Shown here piece after piece: positions 43,806-53,005 of a stretch of DNA of 64,000 bases. The notes beneath the pieces are model-generated. The model did no database searches. It saw only the letters and a program-made list of their open reading frames with translations, and was not told where the DNA came from. How positions within the stretch are numbered: the first letter of the stretch is position 1; every line of letters begins with the position of its first letter. The position numbers and the translations under genes were made by a program. This DNA is from Bacteroidaceae bacterium (lineage in GTDB: Bacteria > Bacteroidota > Bacteroidia > Bacteroidales > Bacteroidaceae): the NCBI GenBank assembly GCA_017534535.1, contig JAFXVZ010000004.1:1-64000 (forward strand), written 5' to 3'.

Positions 43806-44789
43806 TTATTCCCACTCGATGGTACCCGTTGGTTTCGGAGTGAGGTCATAGAGCACACGATTCACACGTGGCACCTCCGTGATAATACGCTTGGTGATAT
43901 GATGCAGCAATGTGTAAGGAATCTCCTCGATGGTAGCCGTCATAGCATCGCGCGTGTTGACGGCACGGATGATGACTGGCCAATCCCAACTGCGTTTGTT
44001 GTCCTTCACACCCGTTGACTTATAGTCGGGTACGATAGTGAAATACTGCCAAACCTTGCCCTCCAAGCCGTTCTTAGCAAACTCCTCACGCAGGATGGCA
44101 TCACTCTCACGCAAAGCCTCCAAGCGATCACGAGTAATGGCACCCGTGCAACGTACACCCAGACCAGGACCAGGGAATGGCTGGCGGAACACCATGTTGT
44201 CTGGCAACCCCAGTTCTTTACCTACCACACGAACCTCATCCTTGAACAAGAGCTTAATCGGCTCAACGAGCTCGAACTGTAGATCCTCTGGCAAACCACC
44301 TACGTTGTGATGAGACTTTACAGGACCAGACTCTACGATGTCAGGATAGATGGTACCCTGCGCCAGGAAACTGATACCCTCTTGCTTACGAGCCTCTTCT
44401 TCAAACACACGGATGAACTCTGCGCCAATGATTTTACGCTTCTGCTCAGGATCAGCCACGCCTGCCAGCTTGTCAAGAAAACGGTCGGTTGCATCCACAT
44501 ACACGAGGTTGGCATTAAGCTCATCGCGGAACACACGTACCACCTGCTCAGGCTCACCCTTGCGCAGCAAGCCGTGATTTACATGTACTGACACCAATTG
44601 TTTGCCAACAGCCTTAATGAGTAAAGCTGCAACCACAGAGGAGTCAACACCACCCGAGAGGGCCAGTAGCACCTTTTTGTCGCCAATCTGAGCACGCAGC
44701 TCATGAATCTGTTCTTCAATGAATTTTTGGGCCAAAGCAGGAGTCGTAATACGCTCCATATCAGCCGGACGAACGTTACCTGTAGTCAT
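43806..44789 (-). CDS. guaA: GMP synthase ATP-pyrophosphatase subunit (GuaA C-terminal type, no amidotransferase domain)
   Basis: 327 aa. It corresponds to the ATP-pyrophosphatase and dimerisation domains of GMP synthase: P-loop LLALSGGVDSSVVA near residues 40-53, GTIYPD, FRQPFPGPGLG and the C-terminal TPKPTGTIEWE, which is the normal GuaA terminus. The usual N-terminal class I glutamine amidotransferase domain of about 190 residues is absent, and the protein starts with its own short leader. Split synthetases of this kind are known in archaea. Here it would need ammonia or a separate amidotransferase; none is adjacent. It may be a second copy beside a full-length enzyme elsewhere. Confidence 0.9.
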   Translation of the reverse strand: MTTGNVRPADMERITTPALAQKFIEEQIHELRAQIGDKKVLLALSGGVDSSVVAALLIKAVGKQLVSVHVNHGLLRKGEPEQVVRVFRDELNANLVYVDATDRFLDKLAGVADPEQKRKIIGAEFIRVFEEEARKQEGISFLAQGTIYPDIVESGPVKSHHNVGGLPEDLQFELVEPIKLLFKDEVRVVGKELGLPDNMVFRQPFPGPGLGVRCTGAITRDRLEALRESDAILREEFAKNGLEGKVWQYFTIVPDYKSTGVKDNKRSWDWPVIIRAVNTRDAMTATIEEIPYTLLHHITKRIITEVPRVNRVLYDLTPKPTGTIEWE

Positions 44790-44893
44790 AATTTTGATGT
44801 ATTAATTATATTAATTCTATTTTAATCGGATAAAGTTACAAAATAATCTGGTAATAATCGCCAGTATGTGCTTTTTTTAACAATATTTTTTCT

Positions 44894-44901
44894 TATTTTT
44901 G
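44894..44901 (+). promoter_or_regulatory. -7 box of the feruloyl-esterase-like gene
   Basis: TATTTTTG, matching TAnnTTTG, 29 bp before the ATG at 44931. Confidence 0.5.
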
Positions 44902-44930
44902 CAGATAGATAAACTTAAAATGCAAAGATA

Positions 44931-46124
44931 ATGAGAAAGACTTTTTTATTACTGACTACACTGGCGCTGGGCATCGTATATGCATCAGCACAGGAAGCCA
45001 TTTTTGACCGTAATGACATTACCTCGCCTGAAGTGAACGCTGACGGTAGCGTGACGTTCCGTCTGTATAATCCTAAAGCGATCACCGTACAGGTGACGGG
45101 GGATTTCCTGAATGGGACTACAGCAGAGATGAAACAAGACTCTACAGGCGTGTGGACTTACACCAGTAAGCAGCTAGAGCCTGAGATGTATTCCTATAAG
45201 TTCTTGGTAAATGGTACTGAGTTCTTAGATCCCAGCAATATCTACCGAAGCAGAGACATTGCATCGTTTACAAATATCTTTATTGTCAGCAAAGACAAGG
45301 CCGACAAGGGTGGTCTGTACAGCGTACAGGAGGTGCCACATGGCAATGTAGCGAAGGTATGGTATAACAGTCCTACACTGAAGATGCAGCGTCGGATGAC
45401 TGTCTATACGCCTGCTGGCTACGACGATAGCAAAAAGAGCTATCCAGTGCTATATCTGTTCCATGGAGCTGGTGGTGATGAAGATGCCTGGACAACCTTA
45501 GGACGTGCAGCACAGATATTGGACAACCTGATTGCAATGGGTAAGGCCGAGCCGATGATTGTGGTGATGCCCAATGGCAACATGAATGCTCAGGCTGTGG
45601 CTGGCGAATGGAGCAAGGGCATGTATAAGCCGTCATTCACCCAGCACATGGATCCTCCAGGCTTGGCTACGATGGAAGAGAGTTTCCCTGATATCCAGAA
45701 CTATATAGAAAAGCACTATCGTGTTATCAAGGACAAGAAACATCGTGCGGTAGCCGGTCTGTCAATGGGTGGTGGACACACTTTCTCTGTGAGCAAGACG
45801 TATCCAGACCGTTTCGACTATATCGGTCTGTTCTCTGCTGCTATCGTAGCTGGTCGTAACGTAAACTTCATGGGTGTGAATAAGCAGACATTAGACAGCG
45901 ATACAGAACTGGGCCATCAAATTGAGGCGCTGAAGAAGAATGATCCTAAGTTGTATTGGATTGCAATCGGTAATACTGATTTCCTGTACAATGTGAATAA
46001 GGCTTACCGAGAATACCTGGATGAGAAAGGCTTGAAGTATGAATACTTCGAGAATGAGGGCGGTCACATCTGGCGACTGTGGCGCATCTACCTGAGTATG
46101 TTTGCTCCAAGGCTTTTCAAATGA
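44931..46124 (+). CDS. Secreted CE1-type esterase, probable feruloyl esterase
   Basis: 397 aa with a signal peptide ending near ASAQ. Residues about 25-115 form an early-set beta-sandwich (RLYNPKAITVQVTGDF), like the CBM48-type N-domain of Prevotella feruloyl esterases. The esterase D-like catalytic domain has S278 in GLSMGGGH, an aspartate in the later region and the terminal His in EGGHIW. It would release ferulate or acetyl esters from arabinoxylan, in keeping with the xylan enzymes in this window. Confidence 0.87.
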   Translation: MRKTFLLLTTLALGIVYASAQEAIFDRNDITSPEVNADGSVTFRLYNPKAITVQVTGDFLNGTTAEMKQDSTGVWTYTSKQLEPEMYSYKFLVNGTEFLDPSNIYRSRDIASFTNIFIVSKDKADKGGLYSVQEVPHGNVAKVWYNSPTLKMQRRMTVYTPAGYDDSKKSYPVLYLFHGAGGDEDAWTTLGRAAQILDNLIAMGKAEPMIVVMPNGNMNAQAVAGEWSKGMYKPSFTQHMDPPGLATMEESFPDIQNYIEKHYRVIKDKKHRAVAGLSMGGGHTFSVSKTYPDRFDYIGLFSAAIVAGRNVNFMGVNKQTLDSDTELGHQIEALKKNDPKLYWIAIGNTDFLYNVNKAYREYLDEKGLKYEYFENEGGHIWRLWRIYLSMFAPRLFK

Positions 46125-46175
46125 AGAATGAGCAAAATACTCACTCGCCCTAAAGGCACCCCTTCCATATTATGA

Positions 46176-46217
46176 TGTGCACCCCAATAGTTAGACAAAA
46201 AACTATTGGGGTGCACA
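46176..46217. repeat. 17-bp perfect inverted repeat resembling IS3/IS150 ends
   Basis: TGTGCACCCCAATAGTT (46176-46192), loop AGACAAAA, then AACTATTGGGGTGCACA (46201-46217). The outward-facing TG and the CCCCAATAGTTAGACA core look like the terminal inverted repeat of IS150-type insertion sequences. It lies between two converging genes and could also act as a terminator. No transposase is present. Confidence 0.7.
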
Positions 46218-46239
46218 ATAATCAGACGGAGGAATATAA

Positions 46240-47604
46240 TTAATGAGTAGCGTCGTGAATCATTTCCAACAGTCCATTCACGATAGCACTCTCTGCATAA
46301 CCTTGTTTGTAGCGTGAGCCCAGTACTTCGAATACCTCAGCACCATAAGACTCATCGTCTGGGATATAGCCACCATAACCCACACCAGAGCAATATGCAA
46401 GACCTGTCATCATGGTACGAGAATAAGGAGATTCACGCTTCAGGCGTACCGCAATCTGGTTGTAAGGTTCACCAGCCACAGCCGTTACAGGAATATCGTC
46501 CAGCATAATCAGGCAAAGGCCAATGCCTGCCTCACCTGCATCTTCATACTGGCCTGCAAAACCTGCCCTCCCCTCTCTGTTGAGTAACTTACGAGCTGGC
46601 ACATTGACCACCTTACGGGCACAGTTGATGGTGACATTCGTCTCAAAGTGGCGCATATTCATGATAACATACTTTACTTCTTCACCTAAGATTTGTCCAT
46701 AACTTTCAATCATCCTTTCCTGCTCTCCCAACAGGCGCTGCACCTCTGGTTTGGTTCTATCCAAACCTTGTCCACCAGGAGGCATGCTATTGGAAATATC
46801 CTCACCACGAGCTGCAAAATCAGCTATACGGATATTGCGTAAGTCGAAGGTCTGCTGGAAATAAATGGGGTTCTGGTCACCAGCAGCACCAGAGGCAAAG
46901 CTCGCCACAAAATCATCACCATAGCGACTCTCCACATAACGCTCGGTAGCTCCCGGAAAGTCTGCACTAACCTTGTCAGTATTACCTGTTATCACAGCAT
47001 GCATGGCATAGTTGAAATATGTGGCAATGGGGTTTCCGTCAAGACTCTCGAAATAGATGACACCTACGGTCTTGTCAGACTTTCCATCATAATCCGGACC
47101 TTCCCACCATGAGCCGCGCTCTGCATCAAACAAGTCGCGTTTCACATTCAAGTAGGACACACCAGCACCATAGCCTAATTTAGCAGGCACCATAGCATCT
47201 ACTGCTGCTTTAACAGCACTCCATGTACGGTTATTCAACTCATCTCCTCTCACACTACCGCCAGAGTGTGTATGTGTGCCGTTATAGATAATATTGCCCT
47301 CTGGAATACCCAGTTCTTTTGCAGCACGCTCGTCTATATAGGCTGCAACATTGCCATTGACACCTCCTGCATCAAAAGTTACAAAGGCAGCCTTGGTAGC
47401 ACCGTTTCCAAAAGCGATGACACGAACAAAGCAATGGTCCAGAATGCCCTGCGAGGTAGGTGGTAGATCCTTCAGTTCTGGGGTTATATCCACTTTAGCA
47501 GCACCTGCCAACAACTGACCATGAGGTCCGTTAAAAGCTGATAAGCTGACTGACTGCAACATGGCAGACATCAGCACAACCATAAACACAAATTTCTTTC
47601 TCAT
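46240..47604 (-). CDS. Neutral/alkaline ceramidase N-terminal-type protein
   Basis: 454 aa with a signal peptide (cleaved near SLSAF). It matches the N-terminal catalytic domain of neutral/alkaline non-lysosomal ceramidases: GAAKVDITPE at the start, VTFDAGGVN, GTHTHSGG as zinc site, YFNYAMHAV and the SFASGAAGDQNP segment. It is shorter than full ceramidases and lacks their C-terminal domain; many Bacteroidota proteins of this kind are not proven ceramidases. Host or own sphingolipids are possible substrates. Monocistronic. Confidence 0.8.
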   Translation of the reverse strand: MRKKFVFMVVLMSAMLQSVSLSAFNGPHGQLLAGAAKVDITPELKDLPPTSQGILDHCFVRVIAFGNGATKAAFVTFDAGGVNGNVAAYIDERAAKELGIPEGNIIYNGTHTHSGGSVRGDELNNRTWSAVKAAVDAMVPAKLGYGAGVSYLNVKRDLFDAERGSWWEGPDYDGKSDKTVGVIYFESLDGNPIATYFNYAMHAVITGNTDKVSADFPGATERYVESRYGDDFVASFASGAAGDQNPIYFQQTFDLRNIRIADFAARGEDISNSMPPGGQGLDRTKPEVQRLLGEQERMIESYGQILGEEVKYVIMNMRHFETNVTINCARKVVNVPARKLLNREGRAGFAGQYEDAGEAGIGLCLIMLDDIPVTAVAGEPYNQIAVRLKRESPYSRTMMTGLAYCSGVGYGGYIPDDESYGAEVFEVLGSRYKQGYAESAIVNGLLEMIHDATH

Positions 47605-47636
47605 AGTATTATTAATTAATTATTATATACAACAAA

Positions 47637-47677
47637 CAACTCCCGCTTGGAGCTGCTTGGCTAGCAAGTGGGAGTTG
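47637..47677 (-). terminator. Terminator of the sigma-factor operon
   Basis: CAACTCCCGCTTG (47637-47649) with CAAGTGGGAGTTG (47665-47677), pairing except one G-T wobble. On the minus strand it is followed by a T-rich stretch. It is 17 bp past the stop of the last operon gene. Confidence 0.75.
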
Positions 47678-47694
47678 CATATAAGGACAACGTT

Positions 47695-48195
47695 CTATTG
47701 TCTATCTGGATTGTGTCTATGTTGTCTGTCTCTATTAGGGGCTCCACCACTTTCAGAACGTGGACGCCACATATCTCTTACCATATCTCTGCGGAAACCC
47801 ATCTCAGCACTTCTGATAAGGAATATCTTCTTGTCGGGTAGGATTTTGCGGAACTTATCTAGATACTCCTTCTCCAAGCGAGCAGAGTTCAACTGCGACT
47901 CAGTGAAGGCATCATTAATTTCCTTATAGCTGCCCTCTTTGGCGTTATTGTCCAAACCTTCGCGAAACAGCTTCCAAGCTTCATCCTGCATGGTTTTCTG
48001 TTTCTGTTTCATCTCAAAGTACAGCGGGAAGAACTCCTTGGCCTCTTGGTCTGTAAGTTCAGCAGTCTTAGCCAAATACTCCTGCTGTTTAGCCTGAAAC
48101 TGCTCAGGCGATAGTCTTTCACGACGTGTTCTTTCTTGTGCGTTTAGTGATGCTACAGCCACCACCATTGTCAATAATAATACGATTCTTTTCAT
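47695..48195 (-). CDS. Secreted Spy/periplasmic-type protein in sigma-factor operon
   Basis: 166 aa with a signal peptide ending at LNAQ. The body is a highly charged helical region (residues about 25-125), with repeated heptad-like EQF, KEFFPLY and KQKQK segments, resembling the Spy/CpxP-like periplasmic repressor group in composition. The C-terminal 25 residues are Arg/His/Pro-rich. As the last gene after sigma and putative anti-sigma genes, it is probably a target or feedback component of that system. Confidence 0.65.
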   Translation of the reverse strand: MKRIVLLLTMVVAVASLNAQERTRRERLSPEQFQAKQQEYLAKTAELTDQEAKEFFPLYFEMKQKQKTMQDEAWKLFREGLDNNAKEGSYKEINDAFTESQLNSARLEKEYLDKFRKILPDKKIFLIRSAEMGFRRDMVRDMWRPRSESGGAPNRDRQHRHNPDRQ

Positions 48196-48224
48196 AATCC
48201 AATGCTTTAATTATAAAATGTATA

Positions 48225-48584
48225 TTACTCTGCGTCAGATAAATAAAGATAAAGAGAATAGTCGTCCATTTGCATTGACTCCACCATATTCTGCACCATC
48301 TCCGTTTCATATTGCTCTTCTTCTGCAGCAATCACATCGGGATTGTTGGCATGCATATATCCCAACACCTTGATGATGATGGCGGCACCAGCAAACATGG
48401 CTGCCAGATAGACACTTGGCTTCGCCTTATCCCACCACGTCAATGGTTTGGTCTTGTACTCAGGAACAGGCTTTTCAGGCAGACTGTCCATCACACGGTT
48501 CGTCAGGCCCTCGAAATAGCCCTCGGGAACAGTGAAGGGGTTACTCTTCCCCACCTTGCGTAACAACAGATCTTCTTCTTTCAT
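48225..48584 (-). CDS. Putative anti-sigma factor, single-pass membrane
   Basis: 119 aa. A cytoplasmic N-terminal region (about 1-58, with PFTVPEGYFEGLTNRVMD) precedes one transmembrane helix (about 62-82) and a short acidic outer tail. The PFxVPxGYFExL motif is common in small Bacteroidota proteins encoded just after ECF sigma genes. It starts 48 bp after the sigma gene on the same strand. Its role as anti-sigma factor is inferred. Confidence 0.7.
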   Translation of the reverse strand: MKEEDLLLRKVGKSNPFTVPEGYFEGLTNRVMDSLPEKPVPEYKTKPLTWWDKAKPSVYLAAMFAGAAIIIKVLGYMHANNPDVIAAEEEQYETEMVQNMVESMQMDDYSLYLYLSDAE

Positions 48585-48632
48585 AGCTTTTATCCTTTTT
48601 CTATTTGTTAGACATCAGTATATTCAATTGGT

Positions 48633-49208
48633 TTAATCAGCATCCTCAAAAAATTTAGATATTTTCTTCACAGCCAAGTGATAGTCAGCTTTCAATGCCC
48701 CTACAGAGGAACCTATAATCTCAGAAATCTCCGTATAAGTCAGTTCGTCAAAGTAACGAAGGTTAAACACCAGTCGCTGTTTGTCTGGAAGTGTAGTAAG
48801 TGCCTGCTGCAACAGACGTTGTGCCTTCTCACCATCGAAGTATGGGTCACTCTCCAATTGGTTGGCTACACTTGCCTCCTCGTTATCCATCGAGATGCTC
48901 TGTTGTGCCTTCTGCTTATTTAGGAAATTCAAACTCTGGTTGATGGCGATACGATAGAGCCAGGTGGAAAGTTTAGATTCCCCACGGAAGTAGTCGATGT
49001 TTTTCCAAGCCTGTATCAGCGTTTCCTGCAAGACATCATTGGCATCGTCGTGGTTAAGCACCAGGCGTCGTATCTGCCAATAAAGCTGTTGGCCAAACTC
49101 CTCCACAATCATGGCGAACGCCCTACGTTGCGTGGCATCGTCTTCTTGCAGCATCCTCAGCACATTTTCTTCGTCAAATCTTGCACTCATATCGTTTTGT
49201 TCGTTCAT
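48633..49208 (-). CDS. ECF-type RNA polymerase sigma factor
   Basis: 191 aa. Sigma region 2 (DANDVLQETLIQAWKNID, then FRGESKLSTWLYRIAINQ) and region 4 (LPDKQRLVFNLRYFDELTYTEI) are intact, with the usual linker between. It directs transcription of a set of genes not identifiable here, probably including its own operon with the anti-sigma and secreted partner. It begins 31 bp after rnz, so transcription from rnz may also reach it. Confidence 0.9.
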   Translation of the reverse strand: MNEQNDMSARFDEENVLRMLQEDDATQRRAFAMIVEEFGQQLYWQIRRLVLNHDDANDVLQETLIQAWKNIDYFRGESKLSTWLYRIAINQSLNFLNKQKAQQSISMDNEEASVANQLESDPYFDGEKAQRLLQQALTTLPDKQRLVFNLRYFDELTYTEISEIIGSSVGALKADYHLAVKKISKFFEDAD

Positions 49209-49239
49209 TAATCATTAGACAGAAAGAAAAGCAATAGGT

Positions 49240-50160
49240 TTAATCTATCATCTCAAACACTTTCCCCTCATCAGCCAACAGAGTATTAGGAAATATGGAT
49301 TTGGCCTCTTTAAGCAACTCATTCTCATCCGTATATCGTGCAGAGAAATGCCCTATAACGAGCCTTTTCACTTCAGCATCTTTAGCAATCTGAGCAGCTT
49401 GTAAGGTGGTGCTATGGAAGTGTTTTTCTGCTTTCAAAGCGTCTTCTGCGGCATAGGTAGCCTCGTGGTAAAGCAAATCCACTCCCCTCACCTGCTCAAC
49501 AATCTCAGGTGCATACTTGGTGTCAGAACAGTAAGCATAGCTGTGCACTGGTGATGGATCAGTGGTAAGTTTTTCATTGGCAATTACCACACCATCAGGT
49601 TGCACAAAATCCTCTCCTGCACGAATATTGTTGATGTAAGCAATAGGTATCTCATATGCATCAATCATATCACGTAGAATATGTCTTAGTCCCATTTTCT
49701 CCTCAAACAAGAAACCGCAGGTGGGTACCCTATGTTTCAAGGGGATAGTAGTGACTGTAAGCGTACGATCCTCAAAGATTACGATAGGGTTCTCAGTATC
49801 AAATTCATGGAAAAACACCTGATAGGTCATGTCGTAATTACAATAGTCCATGATGGGCTTCATCATCGTCTCAAGACCTTGAGGACTATAGATGTGAAGC
49901 TCTGCCGTACGTCCTTGCAAGTTAAAGGTGGATATCAGGCCTGGCAATCCGAACCAATGGTCACCATGCAGGTGTGAGATGAAGATATTGTTCAGGCGGT
50001 TGAAAGGAAGTCGATTCTTACAGTACTGCATCTGTGTTCCTTCGCCACAATCTATCATAAACAGCTTGTCACGCACGTTCAGCACCTGCGAAGAAGGGAA
50101 ATGCTTCAACGTGGGTTTGGCTGAGCCACAACCTAATATCGTCAGTTCAAACTTTTCCAT
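49240..50160 (-). CDS. rnz: Ribonuclease Z
   Basis: 306 aa, typical of the short form. MBL fold with GCGSAKPT at the start and the zinc motif SHLHGDH at 62-68, then PLKHRVPTCGF, the YCSDT and HEATYA segments and the C-terminal GHFSARY. It cuts precursor tRNAs at the 3' end. It lies between the rpsA terminator and the ECF sigma gene. Confidence 0.94.
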   Translation of the reverse strand: MEKFELTILGCGSAKPTLKHFPSSQVLNVRDKLFMIDCGEGTQMQYCKNRLPFNRLNNIFISHLHGDHWFGLPGLISTFNLQGRTAELHIYSPQGLETMMKPIMDYCNYDMTYQVFFHEFDTENPIVIFEDRTLTVTTIPLKHRVPTCGFLFEEKMGLRHILRDMIDAYEIPIAYINNIRAGEDFVQPDGVVIANEKLTTDPSPVHSYAYCSDTKYAPEIVEQVRGVDLLYHEATYAAEDALKAEKHFHSTTLQAAQIAKDAEVKRLVIGHFSARYTDENELLKEAKSIFPNTLLADEGKVFEMID

Positions 50161-50199
50161 AAACTCGTCTTGCTATTCAGTTTACAAAGATAGCAATAA

Positions 50200-50232
50200 A
50201 AAAGGTGCCTGCAAACTTTGCAGACACCTTTT
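50200..50232 (-). terminator. Terminator of rpsA
   Basis: A 16-bp stem with one mismatch (50200-50215 and 50217-50232), AAAAGG...CCTTTT at its base, with T residues following on both strands. It lies 22 bp after the rpsA stop. Confidence 0.8.
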
Positions 50233-50254
50233 ATTATATATAAGGTGAAAGTTA

Positions 50255-52039
50255 TTACTTGCCGCCCTTTGCAAGCTTCTCTTTCAGAGCTGCCAGTGCA
50301 TCGATATCACCCAGTGTGGTTGACGCAGCCTGGTTCTGAATTACAGGAGCCTCTTCACGCTTGTTGTTACGACGCTGAGCACGACGCTCGTTTCTTTCTT
50401 CACGAGCCTGATCTTCATAAACACGGCTGTGTGAGAGGAAGATGCGACGAGTATCCTTATTGAACTCAATAACCTTGAATGGCAGAGTCTCACCTACCTG
50501 AGCCTGAGTGCCATCCTGCTTAACCAAGTGCTTAGGAGTTACGAAGCCCTCAACGCCATGAGGCAGAGCAACCACTGCACCCTTGTCCAAGATATCAGTA
50601 ACAGTACCGTCGAATACAGCACCCTCAGTGAATACGTTAGCGAAGGTATCCCAAGGATTCTCCTCAAGCTGCTTGTGACCCAAGCTCAAACGACGGTTCT
50701 CCTTGTCGATCTCCAATACTACTACGTCGATCTCTGCACCAATCTGGGTAAACTCTGATGGATGCTTAACCTTCTTGGTCCATGACAGGTCAGAAATGTG
50801 AATCAAGCCGTCAACGCCCTCTTCAATCTCAACAAATACACCAAAGTTGGTGAAGTTGCGAACCTTAGCCTTGTGCTGTGAACCAACTGGATAACGCTCT
50901 TCGATATTCTCCCATGGGTCAGCCTTCAGCTGCTTGATACCCAGAGACATCTTACGCTCGTCGCGATCCAGAGTCAAAATAACAGCTTCTACCTCGTCGC
51001 CTACCTTCAAGAAGTCCTGAGCACTACGCAGGTGCTGGCTCCAAGACATCTCAGACACATGAATCAGACCTTCAACTCCAGGAGCAATCTCTACGAATGC
51101 ACCGTAGTCAGCCATCACAACTACCTTACCCTTCACGTGGTCACCCACCTTCAGATCCTGATTCAGAGCATCCCAAGGATGAGGAGTGAGCTGCTTCAGA
51201 CCCAAAGCAATGCGACGCTTGTCGTCGTCAAAGTCAAGGATAACAACATTTATCTTCTGGTCAAGCTCAACCACTTCGTGAGGATCACTTACACGACCCC
51301 AACTCAGATCGGTGATGTGGATCAAACCGTCAACACCGCCAAGGTCAACGAATACACCATAAGAAGTGATGTTCTTAACAGTACCTTCGAGTACCTGACC
51401 CTTGTCGAGCTTGCTAACAATTTCCTTCTTCTGTGCTTCCAACTCAGCCTCGATGAGAGCCTTGTGAGAAACAACTACGTTGCGGAACTCTTGGTTGATC
51501 TTCACAACCTTGAACTCCATAGTCTTGTTTACGAATACGTCGTAATCGCGGATAGGCTTCACATCGATCTGTGAACCTGGCAAGAATGCCTCGATGCCAA
51601 ATACGTCCACAATCATACCACCCTTTGTGCGGCACTTGATGAAACCCTTGATAACTTCCTGACTCTCCAATGCCTGGTTTACGCGATCCCATGCCAGAGA
51701 CAGGCGAGCCTTGCGGTGAGAGAGCACCAACTGACCCTTCTTGTCTTCCTGATTCTCAATGTAAACTTCCACCTTATCACCAGGCTTCAGATCAGGATTG
51801 TAACGGAACTCACTCATAGGAATGATACCGTCAGATTTGTAACCGATATTCACCACGACCTCACGCTTGTTCATGCTGATAACGGTACCTTCAACGACCT
51901 CACGCTCATTAACTTTGTTCAGCGTGTTGTCATAAGCCTTCTCCTGGTCTTCCTTGCTGACTGGAGAAAGAGCTTCGCCACTTTCATAAGCCTCCCAATT
52001 GAAGTCATCGAGTGGCTGAATGTTTTTTAATTCTTCCAT
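50255..52039 (-). CDS. rpsA: 30S ribosomal protein S1
   Basis: 594 aa, usual for Bacteroidota S1. Six S1 RNA-binding repeats are visible, several with the hallmark DGLIHI followed by SW (for example near residues 240, 325 and 410). The extra C-terminal charged tail (REERNERRAQRRNNKREE) is common in this phylum. The protein helps mRNA binding to the ribosome; it matters in a phylum that rarely uses Shine-Dalgarno sites. Monocistronic. Confidence 0.96.
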   Translation of the reverse strand: MEELKNIQPLDDFNWEAYESGEALSPVSKEDQEKAYDNTLNKVNEREVVEGTVISMNKREVVVNIGYKSDGIIPMSEFRYNPDLKPGDKVEVYIENQEDKKGQLVLSHRKARLSLAWDRVNQALESQEVIKGFIKCRTKGGMIVDVFGIEAFLPGSQIDVKPIRDYDVFVNKTMEFKVVKINQEFRNVVVSHKALIEAELEAQKKEIVSKLDKGQVLEGTVKNITSYGVFVDLGGVDGLIHITDLSWGRVSDPHEVVELDQKINVVILDFDDDKRRIALGLKQLTPHPWDALNQDLKVGDHVKGKVVVMADYGAFVEIAPGVEGLIHVSEMSWSQHLRSAQDFLKVGDEVEAVILTLDRDERKMSLGIKQLKADPWENIEERYPVGSQHKAKVRNFTNFGVFVEIEEGVDGLIHISDLSWTKKVKHPSEFTQIGAEIDVVVLEIDKENRRLSLGHKQLEENPWDTFANVFTEGAVFDGTVTDILDKGAVVALPHGVEGFVTPKHLVKQDGTQAQVGETLPFKVIEFNKDTRRIFLSHSRVYEDQAREERNERRAQRRNNKREEAPVIQNQAASTTLGDIDALAALKEKLAKGGK

Positions 52040-52143
52040 TTTGTTAATTAATTTTTAAATAGTTAACTGTGTTAGACATTATGTTGTCTCAAAAACGCCG
52101 CAAAATTACTACTTTTTTTCCGACCCACAAACAGTTTCGCCAA

Positions 52144-52977
52144 TTATTTTTTCTTTTTATTATTAAAATAGGAGAGAGCCGCTCCTATGGCCGTACTGTA
52201 CTCTGCATATGGAGGAATGTGGAAGCGCACACCATAAAGGCCTTCCAGTTCATCGAACACTCCTCTGCACTGGGGCATACGGGTTAGATTACCGATGAGC
52301 ACAAAATCTTTGATATCAGAGTTCAATGCACAAAGAACGGCTCCACTACCAATGGTCTGCAATACTGTCATAATGATACCGGCAGCAATGTCTTCTTGCG
52401 TAGAATCACTGTGTGCCTTGCCCAGCAACGATGCTGTAGCATTAAGGGGCAGGCCAGGCAGGTCGGATTTGCAAACATCCCCAATCAAGAGATTCACCTT
52501 AGTATGATCACCATGCTGCGCCAACTCAGCTACCTGAGTAATATCATGTATTTTTAGCAACATATTAGACAGGCCTTGCAAGGTACCTCCACCTATGCCC
52601 ATACCTCCAATATGCATGATTTTCTCATCTTCAATCTTCACGAAGGTAGTACCTGTGCCCATGCTCACCACAATCAATTTGTCAATATTGATGTCATGAC
52701 GGGCGCCCAAGCCATCTGCGGTAAATTCATCCACCATCTGAGTGGGCAAGCCATAGATAGGTGTTGTAACAAAAGCACTACCCACACCCGTCATCATCAC
52801 TTGCTCGATATCCTCCAACTGAATGTTGTTATCATGCAGATACTTGCCAAATGCCCCAAAAAGTGATGTCACAGGGTCAGCAGCAGTAATAAACATTGGT
52901 CTTATAATCTGATTGTCTCTGATGCCAACAATCTTTGTGGTGGAACCACCTACATCAATTCCTATTACCAATCCCAT
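52144..52977 (-). CDS. coaW: Type II pantothenate kinase
   Basis: 277 aa. ASKHA-fold kinase with the ATP-binding GIDVGGSTTK at residues 5-14, the MGTGTTFV segment and GGGTLQGLSNML typical of the eukaryotic-like type II enzymes. It phosphorylates pantothenate, the first step of coenzyme A synthesis. It follows the HD-hydrolase gene by 28 bp on the minus strand, in a stretch containing a short tandem repeat. The gene symbol follows the staphylococcal enzyme and is a best guess. Confidence 0.85.
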   Translation of the reverse strand: MGLVIGIDVGGSTTKIVGIRDNQIIRPMFITAADPVTSLFGAFGKYLHDNNIQLEDIEQVMMTGVGSAFVTTPIYGLPTQMVDEFTADGLGARHDINIDKLIVVSMGTGTTFVKIEDEKIMHIGGMGIGGGTLQGLSNMLLKIHDITQVAELAQHGDHTKVNLLIGDVCKSDLPGLPLNATASLLGKAHSDSTQEDIAAGIIMTVLQTIGSGAVLCALNSDIKDFVLIGNLTRMPQCRGVFDELEGLYGVRFHIPPYAEYSTAIGAALSYFNNKKKK

Positions 52978-52980
52978 TTT

Positions 52981-53004
52981 AGTTAAAAGTTAAAAGTTAA
53001 AAAG
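52981..53004. repeat. Three tandem AGTTAAAA units
   Basis: AGTTAAAA three times at 52981-53004, in the gap between coaW and the HD gene. Similar AGTTAAAA arrays are frequent between Bacteroidales genes; no function is evident. Confidence 0.7.
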
Positions 53005-53005
53005 C

